Assembly (NCBI GenBank): GCA_016869215.1
Contig: VGEP01000006.1
Span: 96,161 to 160,160, forward strand
DNA: 64,000 nt
DNA from: Alphaproteobacteria bacterium
Lineage (GTDB): Bacteria > Pseudomonadota > Alphaproteobacteria > Rhizobiales > Xanthobacteraceae
Direction of reading: 5' to 3'
Part shown: one piece after another, positions 49,022-59,126 of the stretch
Numbering within the stretch: position 1 is the stretch's first letter
Layout: every line of letters begins with the position of its first letter
Notes under the pieces: generated by a model
Databases searched by the model: none
Told to the model about the DNA's origin: nothing
Seen by the model: the letters and a program-made list of their open reading frames with translations, nothing else
Position numbers and translations under genes: made by a program

Positions 49022-49579
49022 TCAGGTCCCGGCGCTGAAGTAGGACGCCAGCCGGGTGCGGATGTTCTCCGCGATCACCTTCGACGCCCGGTTTTCGGCG
49101 TCGCGCTGGCCGCGGGCGCGCGCGAAGCGTTGCGCCTGGCCCGGCGTGTCGAACGAAACCCGGGAGAAGGTGCTGCCTGTGACCACCGACCTGCCTGACG
49201 CGATTTCGGTCAGGGTGTAATTGGCGTTGATCCCGACGACTTCCGATTCCGGTCGGGCGGTGGTGGTATCGACGATAACCTGCTGGCGGTTCGAGGAGAG
49301 CTGGATGACGAGCTTGTGCGTGGCGCCGACCGATCCCTCGCCGCCGGTCAATTCGAAGATCAGCGCGTTGCGGACTTCCACCGCGAGGCGGGCGTCCGGC
49401 GTGCCGTTCGGCGCTACGATCTGCTCGATCTCGACCAAACGCAGCCGGTCGCGAATGCCGGGGCCGCCGGCCAGCGTGCGTTCGCCGTAGAGCGGCTCGA
49501 AGCAGCCGGCGACCAGCGCGGCGAGCGCCAGCGCGCCGGCGATCCGGGCGGTCGTTGCGAGGCGATCAGGCCACCACAT
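49022..49579 (-). CDS. lptE: LPS-assembly lipoprotein LptE
   Basis: 185-residue outer-membrane lipoprotein that plugs the LptD channel. A signal peptide ends in the lipobox LVAGC, followed by [12 protein letters not shown], the typical LptE start. The mature part has the expected beta-rich and helical pattern ([39 protein letters not shown]). Its ATG overlaps the leuS stop by 14 bp, so it is translationally coupled. The leuS-lptE-holA order is usual in alphaproteobacteria. Confidence 0.93.
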   Translation of the reverse strand: MWWPDRLATTARIAGALALAALVAGCFEPLYGERTLAGGPGIRDRLRLVEIEQIVAPNGTPDARLAVEVRNALIFELTGGEGSVGATHKLVIQLSSNRQQVIVDTTTARPESEVVGINANYTLTEIASGRSVVTGSTFSRVSFDTPGQAQRFARARGQRDAENRASKVIAENIRTRLASYFSAGT

Positions 49580-52229
49580 TCACGATCCTTTGCGGGACCA
49601 CGATGACTTTTTTCGGGCTCTTGCCCTCCAGCGCCTTTCTTACCGCATCGAGGTTAAGGACTGCAGCCTCGATTTCGGGGTTTTTCGCATCCCGGCTGAC
49701 GGTGACATCGGCGCGCTTCTTGCCGTTGATCTGAACGGGGAGGGTGATGGTGTCCTCTTGCAGCAGGGCCGGCTCCAGCACCGGCCAAGGCTCGGTGGCG
49801 ACCAGGGTCCGCCGGCCGAGCACGGTCCAGCACTCCTCGGCGAGGTGCGGCATCATCGGGTTGAACAGCTTGACCAGGGTGTCGGCGGCTTCCTTCACCG
49901 CCCAGGCGAAATCGGGCGTGCCGGCGGGTCGTGCAATGGCCGAGCCGAGCGCATTCGCCAGCTCGTAAAGGTGCGCGACGGCGACGTTGAAGTGCAGCTT
50001 CTCGATCGCCTCGGTGATCTTGGCGAGCGCACCATGAGCGGCCTTGCGGAGGGCCAGCGCTGGTTCGCTGAACGAGTCGGGGCGAGCGGCGGGCGCCTGT
50101 TCCGCGATATCCGCCATCTCGCCGACGAGGCGCCACAGGCGCTGCGTGAAACGCGCCGAGCCCTGGACACCGCGCTCGGTCCATTCCACGTCGCGCTCGG
50201 GCGGCGAGTCCGACAGCATGAACCAGCGCGCCACGTCGGCGCCGTAGGTGCCCATGATGTCGTCGGGGTCGATGGTGTTCTTCTTCGACTTCGACATCTT
50301 CTCGATGCCGCCGATTTTTATAGGCTCGCCGGTCGCCGCAAGCTTCGCCGTGCGCGCGCCGCCCGCCTCGTCGAGTGTGACCTCGGCGGGCGTGACCCAC
50401 TCGCCGTTCGGCTTCTGATAGGTCTCGTGCACCACCATGCCTTGCGTGAACAGGCCGGCGAACGGTTCGTCGAGCCCGGCGTGGCCGGTGGCCTTCATGG
50501 CGCGGGTGAAAAAGCGCGAATAGAGCAGATGCAAAATCGCGTGCTCGATGCCGCCGATGTATTGATCGACTGGCAGCCAGGCGTCGACCGTTTCGCGCGT
50601 CGTCGGCGCATCCGCGTTCCACGGATCGGTGAAACGCGCGAAGTACCACGACGAGTCGACGAACGTGTCCATGGTGTCGGTCTCGCGCCGCGCTCCCTTG
50701 CCGCATTGCGGGCACGTGACATTCTTCCAGCTCGGATGGCGGTCGAGCGGATTGCCCGGCTTGTCGAAGGTGACGTCCTCCGGCAGCACGACCGGCAGGT
50801 CCTTCGCGGGCACCGGCACCACGCCGCAGGCCTCGCAGTGGATCACCGGAATGGGGCAGCCCCAGTAGCGCTGACGCGAGATGCCCCAGTCGCGCAGGCG
50901 GTAGTTTACCTGCCGCGCTCCGACCGGCGCGTTACCGCGCGTCGCGGTTTCGAGGCGCTTGGCCACCTCTTCCTTCGCGGCCTCGATGGTCATGCCGTCG
51001 AGGAAGTGCGAATTGATCATGAGGCCGTCGCCGTCGAAGGCCGTGTCGGTGATGACGAACGACGCCGCGTCCTGGCCCGGCGGGCAGACCACCGGCACGT
51101 TGCCGAGGCCGTATTTGTTGACGAAGTCGAGGTCGCGCTGGTCGTGCGCCGGGCAGCCGAAGATCGCGCCGGTGCCGTAGTCCATCAGGATGAAGTTCGC
51201 GACATAGACCGGAAGCTGCCACGACGCATCGAACGGATGCAGCGCGCGGATGCCGGTGTCGTAGCCCATCTTCTCGGCGGTATCGATTTCGGCCTGCGCG
51301 GTGCCCATGCGCTTGCACTCGGCGATGAAGGCCGCGAGTTTCGCGTCCTTCTTCGCGGCGCTTTGCGCCAGCGGATGATCCGGCGCGATCGCCATGAACT
51401 TCGCGCCGAACAGCGTGTCGTGCCGCGTGGTGAAAATCTCAAGCTCGCTCTCACCCGCGGGCGCCGTCTTTGGATCGAGCGCAAAGCGAACCAGCAATCC
51501 TTCGCTCCGCCCGATCCAGTTCTTCTGCATCAGCCGGACTTTCTCCGGCCAGCGCTCCAGCGTGTCGAGCGCCTCAAGCAGCTCCTGCGAATAGCGCGTG
51601 ATCTTGAACACCCACTGCGCCATCTCGCGCTGCTCGACCGTGGCGCCCGAGCGCCAGCCGCGGCCGTCGATGACCTGCTCGTTGGCGAGCACGGTCATAT
51701 CCACCGGGTCCCAGTTCACCTTGCGCTGCTCGCGCTCGACCAGCCCTTCGCGCATGAAATCGAGGAACATGCGTTGCTGGTGCTTGTAGTAGGCCGGGTC
51801 GCAGGTCGCGACCTCGCGGCTCCAGTCGAGCGACAGGCCCATCGACTGCAGCTGCTTCTTCATCGCGGCGATGTTGTCGTAGGTCCAGGCCTTGGGATGG
51901 ACCTTGCGCTCGATCGCGGCGTTCTCCGCCGGCATGCCGAAGGCGTCCCAGCCCATCGGGTGCAGCACGGCGTGGCCGCGCGCGCGCATGAAGCGGGCGA
52001 CCACGTCGCCCATGGTGTAGTTGCGGACGTGGCCCATGTGGATGCGCCCCGAGGGGTAGGGGAACATCTCGAGGACGTAGTATTTTTTCGGCGCGGGCTG
52101 GCCGGGGGCGGAGGGCTTCGTGAGCGCGTCGGCTGGCGTCCTGAAGATGCCGCGGTCGTCCCATTCGGCCTGCCAGCGGGATTCGGCGTCGCGCGGGTTG
52201 TAGCGGGATTGTGCTGATTCGGCGGTCAT
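49566..52229 (-). CDS. leuS: Leucyl-tRNA synthetase
   Basis: 887-residue class I aminoacyl-tRNA synthetase. The HIGH motif is HMGH in [14 protein letters not shown], and the KMSKS motif is intact in EKMSKSKKN. The large CP1 editing domain lies between them ([18 protein letters not shown] region), and [24 protein letters not shown] is the zinc and catalytic insertion. The anticodon-binding and C-terminal domains are complete, ending PQRIVNVVA. It starts the leuS-lptE-holA operon and is divergent from the aldo/keto reductase. Confidence 0.98.
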   Translation of the reverse strand: MTAESAQSRYNPRDAESRWQAEWDDRGIFRTPADALTKPSAPGQPAPKKYYVLEMFPYPSGRIHMGHVRNYTMGDVVARFMRARGHAVLHPMGWDAFGMPAENAAIERKVHPKAWTYDNIAAMKKQLQSMGLSLDWSREVATCDPAYYKHQQRMFLDFMREGLVEREQRKVNWDPVDMTVLANEQVIDGRGWRSGATVEQREMAQWVFKITRYSQELLEALDTLERWPEKVRLMQKNWIGRSEGLLVRFALDPKTAPAGESELEIFTTRHDTLFGAKFMAIAPDHPLAQSAAKKDAKLAAFIAECKRMGTAQAEIDTAEKMGYDTGIRALHPFDASWQLPVYVANFILMDYGTGAIFGCPAHDQRDLDFVNKYGLGNVPVVCPPGQDAASFVITDTAFDGDGLMINSHFLDGMTIEAAKEEVAKRLETATRGNAPVGARQVNYRLRDWGISRQRYWGCPIPVIHCEACGVVPVPAKDLPVVLPEDVTFDKPGNPLDRHPSWKNVTCPQCGKGARRETDTMDTFVDSSWYFARFTDPWNADAPTTRETVDAWLPVDQYIGGIEHAILHLLYSRFFTRAMKATGHAGLDEPFAGLFTQGMVVHETYQKPNGEWVTPAEVTLDEAGGARTAKLAATGEPIKIGGIEKMSKSKKNTIDPDDIMGTYGADVARWFMLSDSPPERDVEWTERGVQGSARFTQRLWRLVGEMADIAEQAPAARPDSFSEPALALRKAAHGALAKITEAIEKLHFNVAVAHLYELANALGSAIARPAGTPDFAWAVKEAADTLVKLFNPMMPHLAEECWTVLGRRTLVATEPWPVLEPALLQEDTITLPVQINGKKRADVTVSRDAKNPEIEAAVLNLDAVRKALEGKSPKKVIVVPQRIVNVVA

Positions 52230-52322
52230 TTGCGGGGTGTTTTAGTCGGGTGCGTCGCAATGGGAAAGGGGCTCACAAACGGGCTACAATGCAGCCTCCC
52301 GCCCAAGTTCGGAATTCCCGCC

Positions 52323-53294
52323 ATGCAATACACCACCTTCGGCCGAACCGGCCTTCGCGTCTCCGTGGCCGGCTTCGGCACCGGCGGCTTCTCGCGCTGC
52401 GGGCTTCGGGCCGGCAAGACCGAGGACGAGGCGGCGCGGCTCATCCTCGACGCAGTCGATCTCGGCATCAACGTAATCGACACCGCGCCGGGCTACGGCA
52501 CCGAGGGCGTGGTCGGTCGCGCGCTGAAATCGCTGCGGCGCGAGGAGGTCGTGGTTGCGACCAAGGTGCTGGTGCGCGGCGCGGGCGCGTTCTGCACGCC
52601 GGCGCAGTTCGTTGCGAGTCTCGACAAGTCGCTGCTCGCGATGGGCACCGATTACGTCGACGTGTTCAATCTGCACGCGGTCGAGCCCGAGCAGTACGTC
52701 CACGCCCGCGACGTGCTCGGGCCCGCGCTGCTGGAGCAGAAGGCCAAGGGCAAGATCCGCCACATCGGCTTCACCGAGAACCCGATCGTCGATTTCACCC
52801 ACGAGACGATCAAGCTCGCGGCGAACGATCCGTTATGGGACGTCTATATGGTCGGCTTCCACATGCTGCACCAGAACGCGCGGCGCGACGTGTTCCCGCA
52901 GACGCGCGCGAAAGGCATCGGCACGCTGATGATGTTCGCGGTGCGCTCGATCTTCGCCGATCCGCCGCGCATCGCGCGCGAGATGAAGGCGATGGCGGAC
53001 CAGGGTCTGGTCGACAGGTCGCTCGGCGACAGCGCCGATCCGCTCGGTTTCCTCGTACACGAGGCCGGCGCCGCGAACGTGATCGAGGCGGCCTATCGCT
53101 TTGTGCGGCACGAGCCGGGCGTCGACGTTACACTGTTTGGCACCGGCGATACGGCGCACTTGCGAACCAACGTCGCTTCGCTGCTCAAGCCGCCGCTGCC
53201 GGCCGTGGACCGCGACAAGCTCGTCAAGCTGTTCGGTCATCTCCAGAATGGCGTGGGCCTTGACGGCCATGGCGGCGGTGGCGCGCGACGGTGA
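52323..53294 (+). CDS. Aldo/keto reductase
   Basis: 323-residue NAD(P)H-dependent oxidoreductase with a TIM-barrel fold. The catalytic tetrad is visible: Asp and Tyr in IDTAPGYGTEGVVG, Lys in VATKVLV and His in FNLHAVEPE. The ATG at 52323 gives the normal start MQYTTFGRTGLRVSVAGFG; the open frame to 52230 overlaps the divergent leuS promoter. A C-terminal GGGGARR tail is unusual but short. Substrate unknown; divergent from leuS. Confidence 0.9.
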   Translation: MQYTTFGRTGLRVSVAGFGTGGFSRCGLRAGKTEDEAARLILDAVDLGINVIDTAPGYGTEGVVGRALKSLRREEVVVATKVLVRGAGAFCTPAQFVASLDKSLLAMGTDYVDVFNLHAVEPEQYVHARDVLGPALLEQKAKGKIRHIGFTENPIVDFTHETIKLAANDPLWDVYMVGFHMLHQNARRDVFPQTRAKGIGTLMMFAVRSIFADPPRIAREMKAMADQGLVDRSLGDSADPLGFLVHEAGAANVIEAAYRFVRHEPGVDVTLFGTGDTAHLRTNVASLLKPPLPAVDRDKLVKLFGHLQNGVGLDGHGGGGARR

Positions 53295-53358
53295 ACGCCG
53301 GGATTCCGGCGCGCGCGGGTTGCAGAGACGCCCGAGGTCGCTCCGCGCGGCAGATTTC

Positions 53359-53373
53359 GTAACCCGCCGTTAA
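53359..53373 (+). promoter_or_regulatory. Possible CtrA-type binding site
   Basis: GTAA-N7-TTAACC, about 105 bp upstream of the GGDEF-EAL gene, matches the CtrA consensus TTAA-N7-TTAA at 7 of 8 fixed positions. Control of a c-di-GMP gene by CtrA would fit alphaproteobacterial biology, but the motif is short and occurs by chance. Confidence 0.3.
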
Positions 53374-53477
53374 CCGTCCGCAGCTGGAACCGCCGGGAAT
53401 CGGCGCAAACAGCCTCAAATAACGGAATCTTATCGCGATTATGCGACCGTTCGACGTTTGGCGCGAACGGGCGCGGT

Positions 53478-56144
53478 ATGGCGTTTAGCGATCGGACTCA
53501 GGGTTTTGTCGCGAAGTGGTTGCCGGTCCTCACGCACGGCGCGGTTTATATTTGCGCAGTCCTGATCGGCCTCGTCTGGCTCAGCATCAGCTTCTTTCTC
53601 GACAACGAACGCGCCAGCGCCGAGCAGACCACGGTGCGCAACTCGATGAATCTCGCCGGCGCGTTCGAGGAGCATCTCTCGCGCTCGATCCAGGACGTCG
53701 ACCGGTCGTTGAAGCTCGTGCGCGCGGGTTACAAGCGCAACTCCGGTTCATTCGACCTGATCGGCTGGCTGAAGGCGGCGGACCTGTTCAAAGACGAGGT
53801 GCTGCAGATCAGCATCATCGATAGCCGCGGCTTCGTGAAGCTGAGCAACATCGATCCGACGCGGTTCGCCGGCCTGGATTTGAGCGACCGCGAGCACTTC
53901 AAGGTTCATTTGAATTCGAACCAGGACGAGCTGTTCATCAGCAAGCCGGTGATCGGACGCACCACCGGGAAATGGTCGATCCAGCTGGCGCGCCGCATCG
54001 ACAACAACGACGGCTCGTTCGGCGGCGTGATCGTGGCCTCGCTCGATCCGTCCTATCTGACGCGCGCCTACAACGTGGTGAACACCGGCGCCGAAGGCTT
54101 CATCCGCGTCATCGGCTCCGACGGCATCGTGCGCGCCACCAGCGGCGAGGCTTCGAGCATGCTCGGCCGTGACACGGGCCGAGGCGATCTGTTCAAGCAT
54201 TATCCAGCGCGGTCCAACGGGTGGTATTACACCGCGAGCCTGTCCGGGGACAGCGTGCCGCGGCTGGTCGTGTATCGTGCGCTGGCCGATTATCCGCTGG
54301 TGGTCGCGGTCGGCCAGTCGGCGCAGGAGATTTTCGGCCATCTCGCCGCCAAGCGGCGAGTCGGCCACTTTGTGGCGACGCTTCTGACCATTCTCATCCT
54401 GGGTATCACCGCCATCACGGTGAAGACCAATTTGGCACGCGAGCAGGATCAGAAAAATCTCGAAGAAGCATACATGCGTCTGAACGCGGCGCTCGACAAC
54501 ATGCCGCACGGCATTTGCATGTACGGGCCCGATCGAAGGCTCGCCATGGCCAATCGGCTGTATAGCGAGATGTACGGGCTCGATCCCGAACAGGCAAAAC
54601 CGGGGACATTGCTATCCGACATTCTCGCAGCGCGCGTCGCGGCCGGCTCCTGTCCGGCAAACGGAGAGCAATACGTCAACGAACGAATAGAGGAAGCGTT
54701 CATTCGGGAGCCGGGCTACATCGTCAATGAACTGAAAGACGGACGGGTGTTTGCGATCACCCGACAGGCGATGCCTGACGGCGGCTCCCTGGCAATCCAT
54801 CAGGACATCACCGCGCAGAAGCGCGACGAGCAGCGGATTTCGCATCTCGCCCACTACGACGGGCTCACCAATCTCGCCAACCGTATCCGGTTCCTTGAGC
54901 ATGTCGCCAAAGCGGCGGAACGCTATCGGGAAGCCGGCGACCGGTTCGCCATCCATCTGCTCGATCTGGACCGCTTCAAGGAGGTCAACGACTCGCTCGG
55001 CCACGCTGTGGGCGACGCCTTGCTGGTCGAGGTCGCTTCGCGCCTGCGCGCCTGCATCGGGCCGGACGACGTGGTGGCGCGGCTCGGCGGCGACGAGTTC
55101 ACCGTGCTGCAGTCCGTCGGCCCGGACGCTGCGCGCCAAGCGGGAGACCTCGCGACGAAAATTCTCCAAGTGGTGTCGAAGCCGTTCGACATCGACGGGC
55201 ATCATCTTACGGCCGAAACCAGCATCGGCCTCGTGCTCGCGCCCGATCACGGGTTGCAGGCCGACGAGCTGCTGAAAAAGGCCGACCTCGCGCTCTATCG
55301 CGCGAAGTCCGACGGCCGGAACGGCTGGCGGCTGTTCGAACGCGAGATGGAGCAGGAGGCCCGAACCCGGCTTGCGCTGGCCATGGACCTGCGCGACTCG
55401 ATCGCCCGCGAGGAGTTCGAGCTTCACTACCAGCCGGTGGTCGGCATCGCCGACGGCGCGGTGGCCGGCGCCGAAGCGCTGCTGCGCTGGCGCAGCCCGG
55501 CGCGCGGCCTCGTTTCTCCGAACGAATTCATCCCGCTTGCGGAAGACACCGGCCTGATCATTCCGCTGGGAGAATGGGTGCTGCGGCGCGCCTGTGCGGA
55601 CGCCGCGAAATGGCCCGCGCACGTTAGCGTGGCGGTGAATCTCTCGCCGGTGCAGATCCGCAGCGGCCGCCTGGCCGAGGTCGTCAAGCGCACGCTGTCC
55701 GAAACCGGACTGGCGGCGCGCCGGCTCGAGCTCGAAGTCACGGAATCGGTGCTGCTCCAGCATAACGAAGAAAACCTGCGCGTCCTGCGCGAACTGCAGG
55801 AGCTCGGGATCGCGATCGTGCTCGATGATTTCGGCACCGGCTACTCGTCGATGAGCTATCTGCTGCGGTTCCCGTTCGACAAGATCAAGATCGATCGCTC
55901 GTTTGTCGCCGAGATGCCGCGCCGGAACGACTGCGCGGCGATCGTGAGCGCGGTGACGGGTCTCGCCCGCAGTCTCGACATCGACATCACGGCGGAAGGC
56001 GTCGAAACCGAAGAGCAGCTCACGCTGCTGAAGGCGGTCGGCTGCACGCTCGCGCAGGGCTATCTGTTCGGCCGGCCGCGTCCCAACGCGGAGAACGACT
56101 TCAGCGCAGCGCGACCCTCGGCGAAGCTCGCGGTGGCGTCGTAA
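53478..56144 (+). CDS. Membrane sensor protein with PAS, GGDEF and EAL domains
   Basis: 888-residue bifunctional-type cyclic di-GMP enzyme. A first membrane helix (about 16-40) and a second (about 295-318) frame a periplasmic dCache/PDC-like sensor (QDVDRSLKLVRAGYK to LADYPLVVAVGQS). A PAS domain (about 330-440, LDNMPHGICMYGPD) follows. The diguanylate cyclase has RLGGDEFTVLQ and the phosphodiesterase has EALLRW, with DDFGTGYSSMSYL and QGYLFGRP. Both active-site motifs look intact, so either activity is possible. It stands alone on the plus strand. Confidence 0.93.
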   Translation: MAFSDRTQGFVAKWLPVLTHGAVYICAVLIGLVWLSISFFLDNERASAEQTTVRNSMNLAGAFEEHLSRSIQDVDRSLKLVRAGYKRNSGSFDLIGWLKAADLFKDEVLQISIIDSRGFVKLSNIDPTRFAGLDLSDREHFKVHLNSNQDELFISKPVIGRTTGKWSIQLARRIDNNDGSFGGVIVASLDPSYLTRAYNVVNTGAEGFIRVIGSDGIVRATSGEASSMLGRDTGRGDLFKHYPARSNGWYYTASLSGDSVPRLVVYRALADYPLVVAVGQSAQEIFGHLAAKRRVGHFVATLLTILILGITAITVKTNLAREQDQKNLEEAYMRLNAALDNMPHGICMYGPDRRLAMANRLYSEMYGLDPEQAKPGTLLSDILAARVAAGSCPANGEQYVNERIEEAFIREPGYIVNELKDGRVFAITRQAMPDGGSLAIHQDITAQKRDEQRISHLAHYDGLTNLANRIRFLEHVAKAAERYREAGDRFAIHLLDLDRFKEVNDSLGHAVGDALLVEVASRLRACIGPDDVVARLGGDEFTVLQSVGPDAARQAGDLATKILQVVSKPFDIDGHHLTAETSIGLVLAPDHGLQADELLKKADLALYRAKSDGRNGWRLFEREMEQEARTRLALAMDLRDSIAREEFELHYQPVVGIADGAVAGAEALLRWRSPARGLVSPNEFIPLAEDTGLIIPLGEWVLRRACADAAKWPAHVSVAVNLSPVQIRSGRLAEVVKRTLSETGLAARRLELEVTESVLLQHNEENLRVLRELQELGIAIVLDDFGTGYSSMSYLLRFPFDKIKIDRSFVAEMPRRNDCAAIVSAVTGLARSLDIDITAEGVETEEQLTLLKAVGCTLAQGYLFGRPRPNAENDFSAARPSAKLAVAS

Positions 56145-56244
56145 GGCGTTCCGGCCGGCCGGCGCAACGCATCGCCTTCAATTCCGGCATTCCAACCGAA
56201 CCAAGGCGGGCTACAATCGCGCCGTCGCCGCCGAGAGCCTGTTC

Positions 56245-57177
56245 ATGTCCCGTATCCTTCGCGTCGCCGCAGCCCAAAGCGGCCCGATCCAAAGAGCCGA
56301 AAGCCGCCAAGCAGTGGTCGCGCGCCTGATCGAAATGCTCGACCGGGCGGCCGAAAAGAAATGCGATCTGGTGGTGTTCACGGAACTGGCGCTGACAACC
56401 TTCTTCCCGCGCTGGTACATGACCGACCAAGCTGAAGTCGACGCCTGGTTCGAGCGCGACATGCCGTCGCTGGCGACGCGGCCGCTGTTCGAGCGCGCGC
56501 AGAAGCACGGCATCGCGTTCAAGCTCGGTTACGCCGAATTGACCCCGGACGGACACCGCTTCAACACCGCCATATTGGTCGGCCGCGACGGCAAGCTCCT
56601 CGGCAAGTACCGCAAGGTGCATCTGCCCGGACATGGCGAGTTCGATCCGGCGCGCTCGTTCCAGCATCTGGAGAAGCGCTACTTCGAACCCGGCGATATC
56701 GGCTTCCCGGTGTGGCGCGCCATGGGCGGCGTGATCGGGATGTGCATCTGCAACGACCGGCGGTGGCCCGAGACCTGGCGCATGCTCGGCCTGCAAGGGG
56801 TCGAGCTGGTGGCGCTCGGCTTCAACACGCCGTCGGTCAATTCGCAGAAGGCCGATGAAGGTCCCGCGCAGCGCGCGTTTCAGCATCGGCTGTCGATGCA
56901 GGCCGGCGCCTACCAGAACGCGACCTGGGCTGTGGCGGTTGCCAAATGCGGCGTCGAGGACGGCCACCCGCTGATGGGCGGCACCATGATCGTCGATCCG
57001 AACGGAGAGATTGTCGCCGAGGCGCAGACCGAAGACGACGAACTGGTGATGTGGGACTGCGATCTCGACGCGACGCGCTTCGGGAAGGAGACCGTGTTCG
57101 ACTTCGCCCGCCACCGGCGCATTGAACACTACGGCCGCATCACGTCGCAGACTGCGGCGACTCCGCCGGATAAATAG
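56245..57177 (+). CDS. N-carbamoyl-D-amino-acid hydrolase-like carbon-nitrogen hydrolase
   Basis: 310-residue nitrilase-superfamily enzyme very like the Agrobacterium N-carbamoyl-D-amino acid amidohydrolase, which frees D-amino acids from N-carbamoyl derivatives. The catalytic triad is Glu47 (FTELALTTFFPRW), Lys124 (YRKVHLPGHGEF) and Cys169 (MCICNDRRWPE). The characteristic QHLEKRYFEPGDIGFPV is also present. There is no hydantoinase gene in the window, so the substrate may be a related carbamoyl compound. Confidence 0.88.
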   Translation: MSRILRVAAAQSGPIQRAESRQAVVARLIEMLDRAAEKKCDLVVFTELALTTFFPRWYMTDQAEVDAWFERDMPSLATRPLFERAQKHGIAFKLGYAELTPDGHRFNTAILVGRDGKLLGKYRKVHLPGHGEFDPARSFQHLEKRYFEPGDIGFPVWRAMGGVIGMCICNDRRWPETWRMLGLQGVELVALGFNTPSVNSQKADEGPAQRAFQHRLSMQAGAYQNATWAVAVAKCGVEDGHPLMGGTMIVDPNGEIVAEAQTEDDELVMWDCDLDATRFGKETVFDFARHRRIEHYGRITSQTAATPPDK

Positions 57178-57282
57178 CGAAGCGCCGGCGCGGCTTCGCC
57201 TCTTAACATTAACGGCCAAATCCGATTGGCCGCCGTCCCGGCCCCTGTAGATTGTTAATCGCGGAGGCCATGGGGGACGTTA

Positions 57283-58731
57283 ATGCCGGACAATTCTCGG
57301 CGCCTTCTGCCTTTCGCCGTCGCGCTCTTCGCCGCCACCGTCATGGCCGTCGTCATGGCGATCGTCACGGTGCTCACCGCCGGTCCGGCGCTGGCCTCCG
57401 ACTGGGACGCCTGCGCCAAAGGCGCCGGCGACGACGCCATCGCCGCCTGCACGCGCGCCATCGACTCCGGGGGCTACAACGGCCGCGTGCTCGCGCTGCT
57501 GCATTCCAACCGCGGCGTGGAATGGAGGGCCAAGGGCGATCTTGCCCGCGCGCTCGCCGACTTCGACGCCGCGATCAAGCACGATTCCAATCAGGCGGCT
57601 GCATTCAACAACCGCGGCATCGCGCACGCTGAGAAGCGCGACTACGACCGTGCCATCGCCGACTACGACGAGGCGATCCGGCTGAACGAAAGATATGCGG
57701 CGGCGCTGAACAACCGTGGGCTCGCCTATTTCTACAAAGGCCAGCACCAGCGCGCGATTGCCGATTACGACGCCGCCATCTCGCTCGAGCCCGACGCGGT
57801 GCGGCTGAACAACCGCGGCAACGCCCATGCGGCGCGCGGCCAGCATGATCGGGCGATCGCGGATTTCGACCAGGCGGTGGCGCTCGATGCGAACTACGCG
57901 GTGGCCTACTACAACCGCGGCAACGCGCTTTACGCCAAAGGCGAACTCGACCGCGCCATTGCGAGCTACGACCGGGCGATTGCGCTCGACCGCAATTATC
58001 AGGATGCCTACGTCAACCGGGGCGTCGCCAGGGAAAACAAGAGCGAATACGCCGCCGCGATCTCCGACTACGATATCGCGCTGAAGCTCAATGCAAACGA
58101 CGCGTTCGCGTACAACAACCGCGGCAATGCGCTGCTCAAGAAAGGCCAGGCCGAGCGGGCCCTGCGCGACTACGATCAGGCGCTGAAGCTTGATGCCGGC
58201 CATGTCTCGGCCTATTTCAGCCGCGCCATCGCGCACGAGGCGCTCAAGCGTTTCGACCGCGCGATTGCGGACTATGACCGGGTGACGCAACTGCAGCCGA
58301 ACAATGCGTCCGCATACAACAGCCGATGCTGGCTGCGCGCCATGCTCGGCCACCTGCAGGCGGCGCTGACCGATTGCAACGAAGCGATCCGCCTGCGGCC
58401 GGAGTTCGTCAACGCGCTGGACAGCCGCGGCTTCGTCTATCTGCGCGCCGGCCAGCACGATGCCGCCATCGCGGACTACGACGCCGCATTGAAGCTCGAT
58501 CCGAACAAGTCCGCCTCGCTCTACGGGCGCGGCATGGCGAAGCGCCGCAAGGGCGACTATGCCGGCGGCAATGCCGATATCGCGGCCGCGCGCGCGATCA
58601 AGCCGAATGTCACGGCCGAGTTCGTGCGCTATGGGCTGATGCCGCCGCTGACCGACACGCAGCCGCGCAGCGCCGAAAGCCCGGCGCAGCAGGCGGCCGA
58701 TCCGATGGCTCGGATGCAGCGGGCCAACTAG
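57283..58731 (+). CDS. Exported TPR-repeat protein
   Basis: 482-residue protein with a long signal peptide (PFAVALFAATVMAVVMAIVTVLTAGPALA) and about eleven tandem tetratricopeptide repeats of the form YNNRGNA-x-KGQHDRAIADYDQAI-x-LDP, running from about residue 65 to 455. It probably acts as a periplasmic scaffold. The repeat unit is highly regular, with the DYD/DFD element in nearly every copy. No enzymatic domain is present. It is followed, after an EcfG-type promoter, by the DUF2171 gene. Confidence 0.88.
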   Translation: MPDNSRRLLPFAVALFAATVMAVVMAIVTVLTAGPALASDWDACAKGAGDDAIAACTRAIDSGGYNGRVLALLHSNRGVEWRAKGDLARALADFDAAIKHDSNQAAAFNNRGIAHAEKRDYDRAIADYDEAIRLNERYAAALNNRGLAYFYKGQHQRAIADYDAAISLEPDAVRLNNRGNAHAARGQHDRAIADFDQAVALDANYAVAYYNRGNALYAKGELDRAIASYDRAIALDRNYQDAYVNRGVARENKSEYAAAISDYDIALKLNANDAFAYNNRGNALLKKGQAERALRDYDQALKLDAGHVSAYFSRAIAHEALKRFDRAIADYDRVTQLQPNNASAYNSRCWLRAMLGHLQAALTDCNEAIRLRPEFVNALDSRGFVYLRAGQHDAAIADYDAALKLDPNKSASLYGRGMAKRRKGDYAGGNADIAAARAIKPNVTAEFVRYGLMPPLTDTQPRSAESPAQQAADPMARMQRAN

Positions 58732-58750
58732 TTCCAGTCTTCGCATCTGC

Positions 58751-58775
58751 GGAACGATACGGCCTCCGCACCGTT
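58751..58775 (+). promoter_or_regulatory. EcfG-type general stress promoter
   Basis: GGAAC (58751-58755), a 16-bp spacer and CGTT (58772-58775) match the alphaproteobacterial EcfG (general stress sigma factor) consensus GGAAC-N16/17-CGTT exactly. It lies 28 bp upstream of the DUF2171 ATG, so transcription would begin just before its ribosome binding site. Confidence 0.65.
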
Positions 58776-58803
58776 GTCACGGTGTCATAAATGGAGGCGT
58801 GCC

Positions 58804-59040
58804 ATGTTCGATGCCAACAAGATCAAGGGACACATGGAGGTAATTGGGTCCGACGGCGAGCGTGTCGGAACCGTCGATCGTCTCGAAGGCAAGAATCAGA
58901 TCAAGCTGACCAAGAGCGATCCAAAAGCCGGCGGCAAGCACCATTTCATTTCGGTGGACTGGATCGCGCGCGTGGACCAGCGCGTTCATCTCAGCAAGAC
59001 CCGCAAGGACGCCATGGCGCAGTGGAAGACCGCTGCCTGA
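58804..59040 (+). CDS. DUF2171 protein
   Basis: 78-residue protein of the PRC-barrel-like DUF2171 family. The pattern is MEVIGSDGERVGTVDRLEGKNQIKLTKSDP then GGKHHFISVDWIARVDQRVHLSKT, with the beta-barrel core and C-terminal DAMAQW. ATG 58804 has GGAGG about 6 bases upstream. The promoter just upstream fits EcfG control, and DUF2171 proteins are often stress-induced in this group. Function unknown. Confidence 0.9.
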   Translation: MFDANKIKGHMEVIGSDGERVGTVDRLEGKNQIKLTKSDPKAGGKHHFISVDWIARVDQRVHLSKTRKDAMAQWKTAA

Positions 59041-59126
59041 CGGCGATCCCGCAGAAGCAGGCGCGACGCCCGATCCGCCGGGCTTCACGCCTTTTGCGCC
59101 GCCGCTGCCGATGCTATGAGGCGGCA

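Noticed and set aside
49590..52217. Open frame of 875 codons antisense to leuS
   Set aside because: It mirrors leuS codon structure in a GC-rich genome; composition is Arg/Asp/His-rich without any domain.
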